From: Syntrophomonas sp. UBA5314
Lineage (GTDB): Bacteria > Bacillota > Syntrophomonadia > Syntrophomonadales > Syntrophomonadaceae
Reading direction: 5' to 3'
Length of the DNA: 12,118 nucleotides
Assembly (NCBI GenBank): GCA_002410325.1
Contig: DHRK01000038.1
Coordinates: 45,111-57,228, forward strand
Shown here: positions 6,283 through 12,118 of the stretch, in pieces
Layout: the number at the start of each line of letters is the position of its first letter
How positions within the stretch are numbered: the stretch's first letter is position 1
Notes under the pieces: generated by a model
What the model was told of the DNA's origin: nothing
Seen by the model: only the letters and a program-made list of their open reading frames with translations
The model's database searches: none
Made by a program: the position numbers and the translations under genes

Positions 6283-7536
6283 TCAGGACGCTTCATGCCG
6301 GGAATAGGCGCGTATCGCAAGGATAAAGAACAGGATAATTTCTATCCCTGCCGCCACCGGGATGATATACGGCGTCCAGACGCTGGTCGGCCCCAGGGGT
6401 AAAAAGTTAAATTCGGTCAACTCAAAGAAAAAGCTGTTTCTAAGTCCAACGCCCCCTGAGGGCAAGCATAGCCGGAGCCAATTTTCGATATTGGCGCCGC
6501 TTCCGGCAAAAGAAAGGATCGTGGGCAACAAACAGGCGCCAAGGGCAAGCCCCAAGGTTGTCAGCGGATTTTTGCACTTGGTTGAAAGAAATAGGGTGAA
6601 GCAAACCGTTGCCAGGAAAGTAAGCAGCCCGGAAAAGACCACCAGCGTATTGGCTTCGCCTACGGTTAGCGGAACAAAGGAAATTGCGGAAAACGCCAGC
6701 TGCAGCGTTGTTTTCAGACTATCCCAGCCGAACCCGGCGTATGAAATCAAGATAAAAGCCGCTACGCAGACCGCAAAAATCACGGTTGTAAGCAAAGCAG
6801 CGGACAGCAGCTTTACAACTGCCAAACGCCGCCTTCCGTGCTTGGCACAGCGCAAAATATCATCCGCACCGCTTTGATAGTCGGCGGAGAAGATGGGCGC
6901 GGCAATGACTGTGCACAGCAGTACCAACAGGAAAATGCACAGGGTCAGATACTCCGAGGTATCGCTGTCCCCCACGCCATATACATAATAGAATGGCGCT
7001 TTTACTTGTTCATTGATGGCCAGAGCCTTTTCTACAGCATCGGGAGCATCCTTATATTCTTTTGATAGATAGTCCGCCAGGCGCACCGTGCGTTGCTCAT
7101 AGAAGTTGGCCGCTTCTTCCGGCGAAATCTCATACAGCGGTACGGGGATGCCGGTGGATTTATCCACGTATACCTCACGTACGCCATTCAATATGGCATA
7201 GATGGGAGATATTTTTTGATAATATACCTCTTTGGGTATATCCTCTATTTTTGCTCCGTAAGTTTCGTACACTTCATGATAGGCTATAAAGACGGCTCGT
7301 ATTTTCTCCGGCGTGAGCGGCCCCTCAAGCGGTTTCAGCTTTTCTTGATTGGCCTGTATCGCTTCCCTTCCGGTAAGCCTTACTTCCGTGCCGTTTTCGC
7401 CCAGGGTATAATGACGCGCAAAGGAAATGACCAAAAATGCCATAATAACCGACAGCAGCAGCCCCCCCGCCGCCAGCATCCAGGTGGAACGGGTTTTGGC
7501 CACCCGTTTCAATTCCAAAACGATCATGCGCTTCAT
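6283..7536 (-). CDS. ABC-2-type transporter permease
   Basis: A 417-aa integral membrane protein. One TM helix near residues 19-39 is followed by a large charged external domain (about 42-195), then five more helices (about 196-215, 242-265, 297-318, 327-345, 388-409). The cytoplasmic stretch FSADYQSGADDILRCAKHGRRRLAVVKLL after TM2 is the coupling region typical of clostridial ABC-2 permeases of the lantibiotic/antimicrobial-peptide efflux kind. The start overlaps the ATPase stop by four bases (ATGA), so the two are translationally coupled and almost certainly form one transporter. Substrate cannot be read from the sequence. No strong terminator follows; a small ATTGTG/CACAAT palindrome lies at 6247-6260. 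Confidence 0.8.
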   Translation of the reverse strand: MKRMIVLELKRVAKTRSTWMLAAGGLLLSVIMAFLVISFARHYTLGENGTEVRLTGREAIQANQEKLKPLEGPLTPEKIRAVFIAYHEVYETYGAKIEDIPKEVYYQKISPIYAILNGVREVYVDKSTGIPVPLYEISPEEAANFYEQRTVRLADYLSKEYKDAPDAVEKALAINEQVKAPFYYVYGVGDSDTSEYLTLCIFLLVLLCTVIAAPIFSADYQSGADDILRCAKHGRRRLAVVKLLSAALLTTVIFAVCVAAFILISYAGFGWDSLKTTLQLAFSAISFVPLTVGEANTLVVFSGLLTFLATVCFTLFLSTKCKNPLTTLGLALGACLLPTILSFAGSGANIENWLRLCLPSGGVGLRNSFFFELTEFNFLPLGPTSVWTPYIIPVAAGIEIILFFILAIRAYSRHEAS

Positions 7537-8423
7537 ACGGCGTCCTCCTTTACGGCTTCCTCGCCACGGAACAGCCAGAGATACAAATCCTCCAGCCGGG
7601 GGGCGGCGGCCTGCGAATCCGGCAAGACCGGATTTTCCGCCACATACCGCACCGATACATTGCCGCCTTCCTCGTTGCGGACAGTTACAACCCGGACGGT
7701 GCGCTCATAATGATGCAGCCGCTCCGCCGGAATCGTGCCTTGCCACACCTTGCCGTCCATCATTTTCACCAGCTCCTCGGTGGTGCCGGCGGCAATGATT
7801 TTTCCGTCCTTCATAAGCGCATTGCGGTTGGCGATATATTCCACATCGGACACGATGTGGGTGGAAATCAGCACAATGCGCTGCTGGGCAAACTCCGACA
7901 AAATATTGCGGAAGCGAATGCGCTCACCGGGGTCAAGGCCGCTGGTGGGTTCGTCCAGTATCAAAATATCCGGGTCGTTCAAAAGCGCCTGGGCAATCCC
8001 CACTCTGCGCTGCATCCCGCCCGACAGCTTGCGGATGTGCTTGTTCCGGACACCCGCAAGGGTAAGCGTGTGAAGCAGCTCGTCTATTTTCCTATCCGCT
8101 TCCTTTTTAGGCAACCCTTTCAGCGCAGCCATATAGTGCAAATAGTCCGCCACCGTAAATTCCGGGTAAAATCCAAAGACCTGCGGCAGGTAGCCGAACA
8201 CATCCCGGTAGGCTTCCCCCAGTGTTTTAATTTCAAGGCCGTCATACCGGACTTGGCCGGATGTAGGCGTTAAAATACCGGCCACCATCCGCATCAAAGT
8301 GGTTTTACCCGCGCCATTGGCGCCGAGAAGCCCCCATACGCCGGGGGTGAGCGTCAGGCTTACATTGTTTACGGCGGTTTTATCCTTATACCGTTTGGTA
8401 AGTTCTTGAATTGTAAGCTCCAT
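7533..8423 (-). CDS. ABC transporter ATP-binding protein
   Basis: A 296-aa nucleotide-binding subunit with all motifs intact: Walker A GANGAGKTT (34-42), Q-loop YLPQ (78-81), signature LSGGMQRRVG (133-142), Walker B DILILDEPT (152-160), D-loop SGLD (161-164) and H-loop His189. The C-terminal ~80 residues form the extra domain common in CcmA/BcrA/NatA-like ATPases of ABC-2 exporters. AAGGAG lies about 7 nt before the ATG. It starts 21 nt after the six-TM gene and overlaps the permease by four bases. It powers the permease encoded next; export is more likely than import because no binding protein is present. Self-resistance, bacteriocin export and envelope-stress relief are all possible. Confidence 0.93.
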   Translation of the reverse strand: MELTIQELTKRYKDKTAVNNVSLTLTPGVWGLLGANGAGKTTLMRMVAGILTPTSGQVRYDGLEIKTLGEAYRDVFGYLPQVFGFYPEFTVADYLHYMAALKGLPKKEADRKIDELLHTLTLAGVRNKHIRKLSGGMQRRVGIAQALLNDPDILILDEPTSGLDPGERIRFRNILSEFAQQRIVLISTHIVSDVEYIANRNALMKDGKIIAAGTTEELVKMMDGKVWQGTIPAERLHHYERTVRVVTVRNEEGGNVSVRYVAENPVLPDSQAAAPRLEDLYLWLFRGEEAVKEDAV

Positions 8424-8444
8424 GTTTATGCTCCTTTTCGTGAT

Positions 8445-9233
8445 TTATATCCCGTTCGGGGACAGTTCCAGGGATGCCGCCTTATCCAGCAGACGGTAAA
8501 TCCCTATTATGAGAAATACCGCGCATACTGCACATACTGCTCCCCAAGCTCCAACGGATGCCTGTTCATAAACCGCCGGGGCAGTTCTGTACAGCACAAA
8601 CAACAGCGCGGTTAAGGCGAAGCAAAAGGCTGTGCTGACAAATCCCTGCTGGCCGCTATGTGCGTACGCTTGAATAAACAAGCAACCGCAGCAGGCCATC
8701 AAATAGGGAAGCAACAGGTATAAAGCGATGCTTCCGGTGCCAAGTTCCGCTTTTGTACTTGCAAGAAAAAAGGAAACCGCAAGCAGCAGGACATTGCCCA
8801 TGCCAATAATAAGAATCCGGGTCAGCAATAGTTTGGGAAGCGAAATTCGCGTCGCCATTTCCGTTTCAAGCATTCTATACTGCGCCGAGCGCCCGATAAA
8901 AGGGATGCCGGTCATGGCGATAAAGACTGCCAAACAGCCGAGAAGTACCGGCAAATGGCGCGGAGCGAGATCAGAAACACTACCCGTGATGGCAAAACCA
9001 AACAGCCAACCGGCGCATAACAAAAGAAGTCCTTGCAGCAGCCAAACGGTCGCGCCGATAAACCGTACCTGCCGCAGCAGGAAAGCCGGATAGCGGATAC
9101 GCTCTCGCTGCCTGCGGTCTTGGTACGCCATGCGTGCCGCTTGCATGGTTTGCGCCAGATGTTCCTCCGATATTTGCAGGGCGGGCTGGTCTCTCAACGC
9201 AGCCTGTAATTTTGAACGCAGTTTTTGGTTCAT
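8445..9233 (-). CDS. Six-TM membrane protein of unknown function, possible anti-sigma or transporter subunit
   Basis: A 262-aa protein I do not recognise by name. Residues 1-55 are soluble and charged, with helices around EEHLAQTMQAARMAYQDRRQRERIRY. Six hydrophobic segments follow near 58-80, 94-113, 137-158, 167-190, 197-216 and 228-248. The gene lies 16 nt after the sigma-factor stop and 21 nt before the ATPase, with AAGGAGG 7 nt ahead of its ATG, so it belongs to the same transcript. A cytoplasmic N-terminal region ahead of membrane helices, encoded directly after an ECF-type sigma gene, is the arrangement expected of a membrane anti-sigma factor. No zinc-binding HxxxCxxC motif is present, so the anti-sigma idea rests on position only. 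A second ABC permease subunit is an equal alternative. Confidence 0.6.
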   Translation of the reverse strand: MNQKLRSKLQAALRDQPALQISEEHLAQTMQAARMAYQDRRQRERIRYPAFLLRQVRFIGATVWLLQGLLLLCAGWLFGFAITGSVSDLAPRHLPVLLGCLAVFIAMTGIPFIGRSAQYRMLETEMATRISLPKLLLTRILIIGMGNVLLLAVSFFLASTKAELGTGSIALYLLLPYLMACCGCLFIQAYAHSGQQGFVSTAFCFALTALLFVLYRTAPAVYEQASVGAWGAVCAVCAVFLIIGIYRLLDKAASLELSPNGI

Positions 9234-9249
9234 CTATCTTCCCTCCTTA

Positions 9250-9750
9250 TCAAAGGTCTTTTTCAATTCTTTTGAGGGCGCTCCGCAGCCGGGACTGTAC
9301 CGTGCGCATCGGCACACCGGCAACCTCCGCGATTTCCCGGATTTTTAACTCGTGTACGAAACGCAGCAGTACAACTTCTTGCTGTTCGCTGGGCAAGCAG
9401 CGCAGCATCGATACAAAATCCGCCTCTGTTTCAATCTGTTCCAATCGGCTATCGTATTTCGATAAATCATCCGGCAACTGCTCCGCAACTCTTTTGCGGC
9501 TCAAATCAATGCATACATGGGCGGCAATTTTGTAAATGTAGGCCCTGAATTTACCGCGATGAACATAGGCATCCAGGTGCCGGATGGTTTTCAAAAAAGT
9601 TTCCTGGGTCGCATCCTCGGCCGCCTGCCTGTTCTGTGTATGCCACAGGCAATAACGAAGTATGCCCGGATAATAAAGGGCAACAAGTTCATCCAGACTT
9701 GAAATATCGCCATCTTTTATTCTTTCCAGCAATTCATCTTCATGCAGCAA
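9250..9750 (-). CDS. RNA polymerase sigma factor, sigma-70 ECF type
   Basis: A 166-aa ECF-type sigma factor. Region 2 spans about 21-88, with the core- and -10-binding stretch AAEDATQETFLKTIRHLDAY and then KFRAYIYKIAAHVCIDLSRK. Region 4 spans about 113-163, with LPSEQQEVVLLRFVHELKIREIAEVAG and the recognition helix around PMRTVQSRLRSALKRIEK. No region 3 or C-terminal extension is present. The start is TTG: the nearby ATG is out of frame and stops at once, while GGAGG lies 7 nt before the TTG. It heads an operon with a membrane protein and an ABC exporter, so it probably controls that operon and perhaps other envelope genes. The gene begins 44 bases from the inverted-repeat element at 9795-9955, which occupies its upstream region. 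Confidence 0.9.
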   Translation of the reverse strand: MLHEDELLERIKDGDISSLDELVALYYPGILRYCLWHTQNRQAAEDATQETFLKTIRHLDAYVHRGKFRAYIYKIAAHVCIDLSRKRVAEQLPDDLSKYDSRLEQIETEADFVSMLRCLPSEQQEVVLLRFVHELKIREIAEVAGVPMRTVQSRLRSALKRIEKDL

Positions 9751-9777
9751 GGTTCATCCTCCGGAAGATTCCCTCAT

Positions 9778-9806
9778 AATATAAAAACGTTCCCAGTGGT
9801 CTGTAA
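9778..9806 (-). promoter_or_regulatory. Weak candidate promoter of the sigma/ABC operon
   Basis: On the minus strand TATATT (9783-9778) lies 17 nt after TTACAG (9806-9801), which belongs to the terminal repeat of the neighbouring element and matches a -35 poorly. Between them is GGGAAC (9794-9789), which resembles an ECF-type -35 but has no clear ECF -10 behind it. Neither reading is convincing alone. Confidence 0.25.
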
Positions 9807-9955
9807 CACCTAAAGATTTAGGTTATCCGCCGAGAAAAATTTTCGCAGGGCAAGGCGGAGAAAAGAGTAATACTGGACGTATTGCGACTGACGACAACGC
9901 AGCCCTGCGGAAATTTGGCCGGTGGGAACCCAATTTTTAGGTGTTACAGACCACT
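9795..9955. mobile_element. 161-bp MITE-like element with 20-bp terminal inverted repeats
   Basis: The ends are perfect inverted copies: AGTGGTCTGTAACACCTAAA at 9795-9814 and its reverse complement at 9936-9955. An inner pair, 9837-9851 and 9902-9916, is inverted with 14 of 15 matches (core CGCAGGGC). The whole can fold into one long imperfect hairpin with a ~50-nt apical part. It encodes no protein. Size and structure fit a non-autonomous miniature element or a dispersed palindromic repeat. I see no clear target-site duplication: the flanks read TCCC and AGGTA. Confidence 0.7.
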
Positions 9956-10081
9956 AGGTATCTAAGATGATTGAAAATCTAAAAAAGTTTTTAATAAAGC
10001 AACATTTTAATACCCGGGAATGTCCTCATAGTATATAACGTTTGATAATACCTAAAATGATGAGCTTTCCATTTTTATTTT

Positions 10082-10205
10082 TCATGTTTTATGGGTTTTC
10101 CTCCCAATAAAGCCTAGAAAGGGGTTATGTCTACCCATAACAGTTTCAGCTTTAGCTCTCACCAATTCACCTGTGCGGAATACCGAAAGCAGCAAGATAA
10201 GAAAT
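10082..10205 (-). pseudogene. Relic of the C-terminal end of a second SEDS gene
   Basis: Positions 10124-10192 match 4436-4504, inside the SEDS gene, at about 61 of 69 bases. Read on the minus strand the fragment keeps the frame: it encodes LLSVFRTG, then KAETV-M-GRHN, and runs to its own stop TGA at 10084-10082 with a different tail (PFLGFIGRKTHKT). An in-frame stop appears just upstream, after a 3-base deletion in the TTTCTTATC region. Many of the differences are conservative at the protein level, so it is a decayed paralogue, not a recent copy. Confidence 0.75.
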
Positions 10206-10374
10206 CAAGAATCAAGGCACTAAATTCTTTTCAAGTTGAAGCACTTAGTCAATTAATTCTCTCAATGGTTAAGTAAAAAAGCATATGTCATGGGAACGGT
10301 AGAGTGTGTGACAACGCCTCCTATTATATTTTTTCAATGGGGAGTGGTTTAGGTCCGTCACTTGCCCTGAATGT

Positions 10375-10395
10375 TGTATTGACAATAGCAATACA
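10375..10395. promoter_or_regulatory. Dyad and partial promoter upstream of the toxin-antitoxin pair
   Basis: TGTATTG (10375-10381) and CAATACA (10389-10395) form a perfect 7-bp inverted repeat with a 7-base spacer. A plus-strand TTGACA (10379-10384) overlaps it, and TATAAT lies at 10407-10412, though 22 nt away, which is too far for a standard pair. Type II antitoxins commonly bind such sites to repress their own operon. AAGGAAAGG precedes the toxin ATG. Confidence 0.45.
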
Positions 10396-10431
10396 TATTA
10401 ATAAGCTATAATTATAAGGAAAGGTGATTTT

Positions 10432-10695
10432 ATGCGGATATCTCGCTTCGAATGGGATGAAGCTAATATTGAACACCTAGCCCGGCATCAAGTCATCCCA
10501 GCTGAAGCGGAAGAGGTTTTTGCTGTTACATTGTTTATAAGAGTCGTAATGATTGCTTTATAGCCTTGGGGCAGACTGAAGAAGGACGTTTTTTTAACCG
10601 TTGTTTTTGCAAGAAAACACAGTTTTATTCGAGTTGTAACGGCAAGAGATATGGATGAAAAAGAACGCAAACTGTTTAAGCGAAAGGAACGATAA
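10432..10695 (+). pseudogene. brnT: BrnT-family toxin, disrupted by two compensating frameshifts
   Basis: Frame 1 begins MRISRFEWDEANIEHLARH and EEVFAV, the usual BrnT start (RelE-like RNase fold), then ends at TAG 10561-10563. From 10536 the next frame gives YKSRNDCFIALGQTEEGR. From 10594 the first frame resumes with LTVVFARKHSFIRVVTARDM and KERKLFKRKER, ending at TAA 10693-10695. Joined, these form a complete BrnT of normal length. So one base is missing between 10528 and 10536, and one is extra in the T7 run 10589-10595. The second fault restores the original frame, but the stop at 10561 lies between them. The gene is probably dead unless the faults are sequencing errors. The last codon lies 3 nt before the antitoxin start, the normal toxin-then-antitoxin order of this family. 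Confidence 0.88.
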
Positions 10696-10698
10696 TAT

Positions 10699-11028
10699 AT
10701 GAGCAAGATACCAGATTTTAAAAATGAGAAAGAAATGGCTGAATTTTGGGATACGCACAGTGTAGCTGATTTCGCTGATGAGCTGGAAGAAGTCAAAACT
10801 GATATCGATCCAGAGCTAAAATCTACTATTAAGACCAGGGCCCAAAGCCGCTTAAAAATGGTTAGTTTACGTCTGCGGGAGGAGCAGATTGCAGCTGTTA
10901 AAACAATTGCTGAAAGTAAAGATATCCCCTACCAGACTTTGATCCGGTCGTGGATCAGTGCGGCAATTGAAGCCGAAACTACTGTTAAGAAAAAGAATGC
11001 CAGGCATAATACTAAAAAATACCTATAA
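10699..11028 (+). CDS. CopG-type antitoxin of a BrnT toxin-antitoxin pair
   Basis: A 109-aa antitoxin. The N-terminus, MSKIPDFKNEKEMAEFWDTH, is characteristic of the family annotated as CopG antitoxin of type II systems, in which this toxin-wrapping region precedes a ribbon-helix-helix domain. That domain is seen at about 53-90 (KMVSLRLREEQIAAVKTIAE then PYQTLIRSWISAAI). It binds operator DNA as a dimer and neutralises the RelE-like BrnT toxin. It starts 3 nt after the toxin stop and is intact although the toxin is frameshifted. Normal function would be to bind and silence BrnT and repress the operon. With the toxin dead it could survive as a stand-alone repressor or anti-toxin against related systems. 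The C-terminus is lysine-rich (KKKNARHNTKKYL). Confidence 0.88.
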   Translation: MSKIPDFKNEKEMAEFWDTHSVADFADELEEVKTDIDPELKSTIKTRAQSRLKMVSLRLREEQIAAVKTIAESKDIPYQTLIRSWISAAIEAETTVKKKNARHNTKKYL

Positions 11029-11090
11029 AATAGTTACAGTTCTTTTCACCTTGGGGAGTATAACAACGTCAACAGCCCCGTTCGAGTGTA

Positions 11091-11113
11091 TAACAATGTC
11101 TCCCCCATTGTTA
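11091..11113. terminator. Stem-loop between the convergent antitoxin and XRE genes
   Basis: TAACAATG (11091-11098) and CATTGTTA (11106-11113) form a perfect 8-bp stem with a seven-base loop. The right arm includes the stop codon of the XRE gene. It lies between two converging genes, where a shared terminator is expected, but no T tract follows on either strand. Two direct repeats, GAGTATAACAACGTC (11056-11070) and GAGTGTATAACAATGTC (11084-11100), surround it. A regulatory or repeat role is possible instead. Confidence 0.35.
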
Positions 11114-11344
11114 CTCCTTCTCCACTAAGGAGTTAAGTGATTGTATATTTAAAAGCTCAGATAACGATACTCCTAAAGCCTTCGATATCCTCCACAGGGT
11201 TTTAATGCTGGGATTGTTTCTCCTCCCAGATTCGATATCACCGATCGCCGATTGGGAAACCCCTGCCTTTTCGGCCAAACGAAATTGACTCCACCCTAAA
11301 GCAGTACGAATAATACGAATTTGATCTCCCAAACTCTCCGCCAA
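11111..11344 (-). CDS. Small XRE-family helix-turn-helix regulator
   Basis: A 77-aa protein that is almost entirely one Cro/C1-type HTH domain. LGDQIRIIRTALGWSQFRLAEKAG (about 5-28) is followed by the recognition helix in VSQSAIGDIESGRRNNP (29-45), then SIKTLWRISKALGVSLSELL. The start is TTG. It is the only possible start after an upstream in-frame stop, and the ribosome binding site is poor (AAAGG about 13 nt away), so the true start is uncertain. Proteins of this size serve as phage-type repressors or as antitoxins; no toxin is beside it. It converges on the antitoxin gene. An 84-bp copy of its central part lies 593 bp away at 11761-11844. Confidence 0.8.
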   Translation of the reverse strand: MAESLGDQIRIIRTALGWSQFRLAEKAGVSQSAIGDIESGRRNNPSIKTLWRISKALGVSLSELLNIQSLNSLVEKE

Positions 11345-11487
11345 AGCTTTGACCTGGCCTTTCTGCTTCCCTGGTTAAAGTATCAAATCCATTTGGATAT
11401 TTTCAGTTTATCGTAGATTCTTTCTAATTACAATAGACTCTCTATGACTCTTACATTTTGAAACATAGATGATATGGTAATAATCAT

Positions 11488-11499
11488 AGTGAATTCACT
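11488..11499. promoter_or_regulatory. Perfect 12-bp palindrome ahead of the ribbon-helix-helix gene
   Basis: AGTGAATTCACT is fully self-complementary and lies 22 bases before the ATG at 11522, just upstream of the AAGGAG ribosome binding site. A TTGAAA about 30 bases upstream may be a -35 box. Position suits autorepression by the ribbon-helix-helix protein encoded next. Confidence 0.45.
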
Positions 11500-11521
11500 T
11501 TGACTCAAGGAGTGGCGTTTT

Positions 11522-11692
11522 ATGGCTGATAAAAGACAGTTTACTTTGCGTCTTCAGGATGAAGTCTTTGACAAAATAAAAATAATTGCAGATACTGAAA
11601 ACCGTTCTATCGCCATGCAGATTGAGTTTGCCGTTAAAAAGTACATAGCTGACTATGAGAAAAAGAATGGCATTATTAAAATCGAAGAGTAA
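11522..11692 (+). CDS. Small Arc/CopG-like ribbon-helix-helix protein
   Basis: A 56-aa protein with the Arc-type pattern: a short beta strand QFTLRLQ near residues 6-12, helix A DEVFDKIKIIADTENRS (13-29), helix B IAMQIEFAVKKYIADYEKK (30-48), and a short acidic tail. Such proteins bind DNA as dimers and are repressors or antitoxins. AAGGAG lies 9 nt before the ATG. No toxin gene follows: the next ~70 bases are non-coding, and then comes an XRE relic on the other strand. It is therefore an orphan, either a stand-alone regulator or the remnant of a lost toxin-antitoxin pair. Confidence 0.75.
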   Translation: MADKRQFTLRLQDEVFDKIKIIADTENRSIAMQIEFAVKKYIADYEKKNGIIKIEE

Positions 11693-12118
11693 GAATGGGG
11701 ACTTTCAAGATAAGAAGACCTTTTGGCCACGGGATTTTTAAACTATAGCCAAATATGGCATACTCCTAAAGCCTTCGCTATCCTCCACAAGGTTTTAATG
11801 CTGGGATTGTTTCTTCTCCCAGATTCGATATCACTGATCACCGAGCATTTATCCATGCCACAAATTTTTGGTACCTTCCAGAATTCCTGTTAATTTGAAG
11901 GCAAACTCTATGTTGGGAAAGCATTAATAGCAGTTTGGAATAAGAATGTCTTCTGCTTGTGCTTATGGAAATATTTGCTTGATTTATATATTATAGTGTT
12001 ATATATAAAAATATTTAAATAGGGCTTGCTAACCAAAAGAAAAAGAGCCTAAAAACCAGGCAAAACAGGCATAGATGTCGAATATATGTGCATAAAAAAA
12101 GGCGATTTTGACCAAAAA
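11693..12118. other. AT-rich terminal stretch without an intact gene
   Basis: Apart from the XRE relic at 11761-11844, nothing here can be named. A minus-strand frame open from about 11929 to its stop at 11849-11851 encodes FPNIEFAFKLTGILEGTKNL, which looks protein-like but lacks a start. A 9-bp AT dyad, TTTATATAT (11983-11991) and ATATATAAA (12001-12009), follows. The last 75 bases contain GCCT/AGGC and A-rich runs of unknown role, perhaps the edge of a neighbouring element. Confidence 0.5.
11761..11844 (-). pseudogene. Partial copy of the XRE regulator gene
   Basis: These 84 bases match 11168-11251 in the same orientation with five mismatches. Read on the minus strand the frame is intact: it encodes VISDIESGRRNNPSIKTLWR then IAKALGV, the recognition-helix end and later helices of the XRE domain. 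The first half of the domain and the C-terminus are missing, and homology stops sharply on both sides. It is a duplicated or recombined relic, not a gene. Confidence 0.85.

Larger units (their letters stand above)
9957..10431. other. AT-rich intergenic stretch with gene relic and operator
   Basis: This 475-base stretch contains no intact gene. Positions 9957-10081 show nothing recognisable. A 3' relic of a SEDS gene follows at 10082-10205. Positions 10206-10370 are unassigned. A dyad and partial promoter for the toxin-antitoxin pair lie at 10375-10412. Confidence 0.6.

Noticed and set aside
6362..7710. Plus-strand open frames of 171 and 205 codons opposite the ABC permease and ATPase genes.
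   Set aside because: They are antisense to intact transporter genes, overlap one another's region and show no recognisable domain or ribosome binding site logic.
10488..10796. A 102-codon minus-strand open frame across the toxin-antitoxin junction.
   Set aside because: It is low-complexity, Ser/Phe-rich and antisense to the clearly recognisable BrnT and antitoxin sequence.
1..12118. CRISPR arrays, tRNA or rRNA genes, complete insertion sequences.
   Set aside because: No regularly spaced repeats, no cloverleaf or rRNA-like sequence and no intact transposase gene were found on either strand.

Overview
The window looks like chromosome from a Gram-positive, anaerobic Firmicute of the Clostridia type, plausibly Peptococcaceae or Sporomusaceae. 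The reasons are a nickel CO dehydrogenase operon with a CooA-type haem regulator close to that of Carboxydothermus, strong GGAGG-type ribosome binding sites, several TTG/GTG starts, and clostridial ABC-2, PadR and sigma-factor modules. The species cannot be fixed from the sequence alone. From 1 to 9750 every gene reads on the minus strand, so transcription runs from high to low coordinates.

Region 1 (1-4312) is a CO-metabolism cassette. cooA (3516-4181) encodes a CO-sensing CRP/FNR-family activator. It is followed, in the direction of transcription, by cooF (four-cluster ferredoxin-like electron carrier), cooS (catalytic Ni-Fe-S CO dehydrogenase) and cooC (nickel-insertion ATPase). The 237-bp gap between cooA and cooF holds a 16-bp dyad resembling the Rhodospirillum CooA operator, a possible -10 box at a class II distance, and a long stem-loop with a T-rich tail that looks like a terminator for cooA read-through. 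The proposed promoter lies inside the terminator's 5' half. No energy-converting hydrogenase and no acetyl-CoA synthase genes are visible, so where the CO-derived electrons go cannot be told from this window.

Region 2 (4370-6172) is a two-gene padR operon. A PadR repressor is followed by an overlapping polytopic protein that joins an N-terminal permease-prefix (HAAS-like) domain to a SEDS (FtsW/RodA/SpoVE) core. AT-rich dyads overlapping a good sigma-A-type promoter sit just upstream of padR.

Region 3 (6283-9750) is a four-gene operon: ECF-type sigma factor, six-TM membrane protein of unknown function, ABC ATPase, and ABC-2-type permease. The spacings are tight (16 nt, 21 nt and a 4-nt overlap). 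It resembles a sigma-controlled envelope-stress or drug-efflux module.

Region 4 (9757-12118) is visibly more AT-rich and looks like an accessory scrap-heap. It holds a 161-bp element with perfect 20-bp terminal inverted repeats, a relic of the 3' end of a second SEDS gene, and a BrnT toxin gene with two compensating frameshifts beside an intact CopG-type antitoxin. It also has a small XRE regulator, a 56-aa ribbon-helix-helix protein behind a perfect palindrome, and an 84-bp partial copy of the XRE gene. The last ~270 bases hold no gene I can name.
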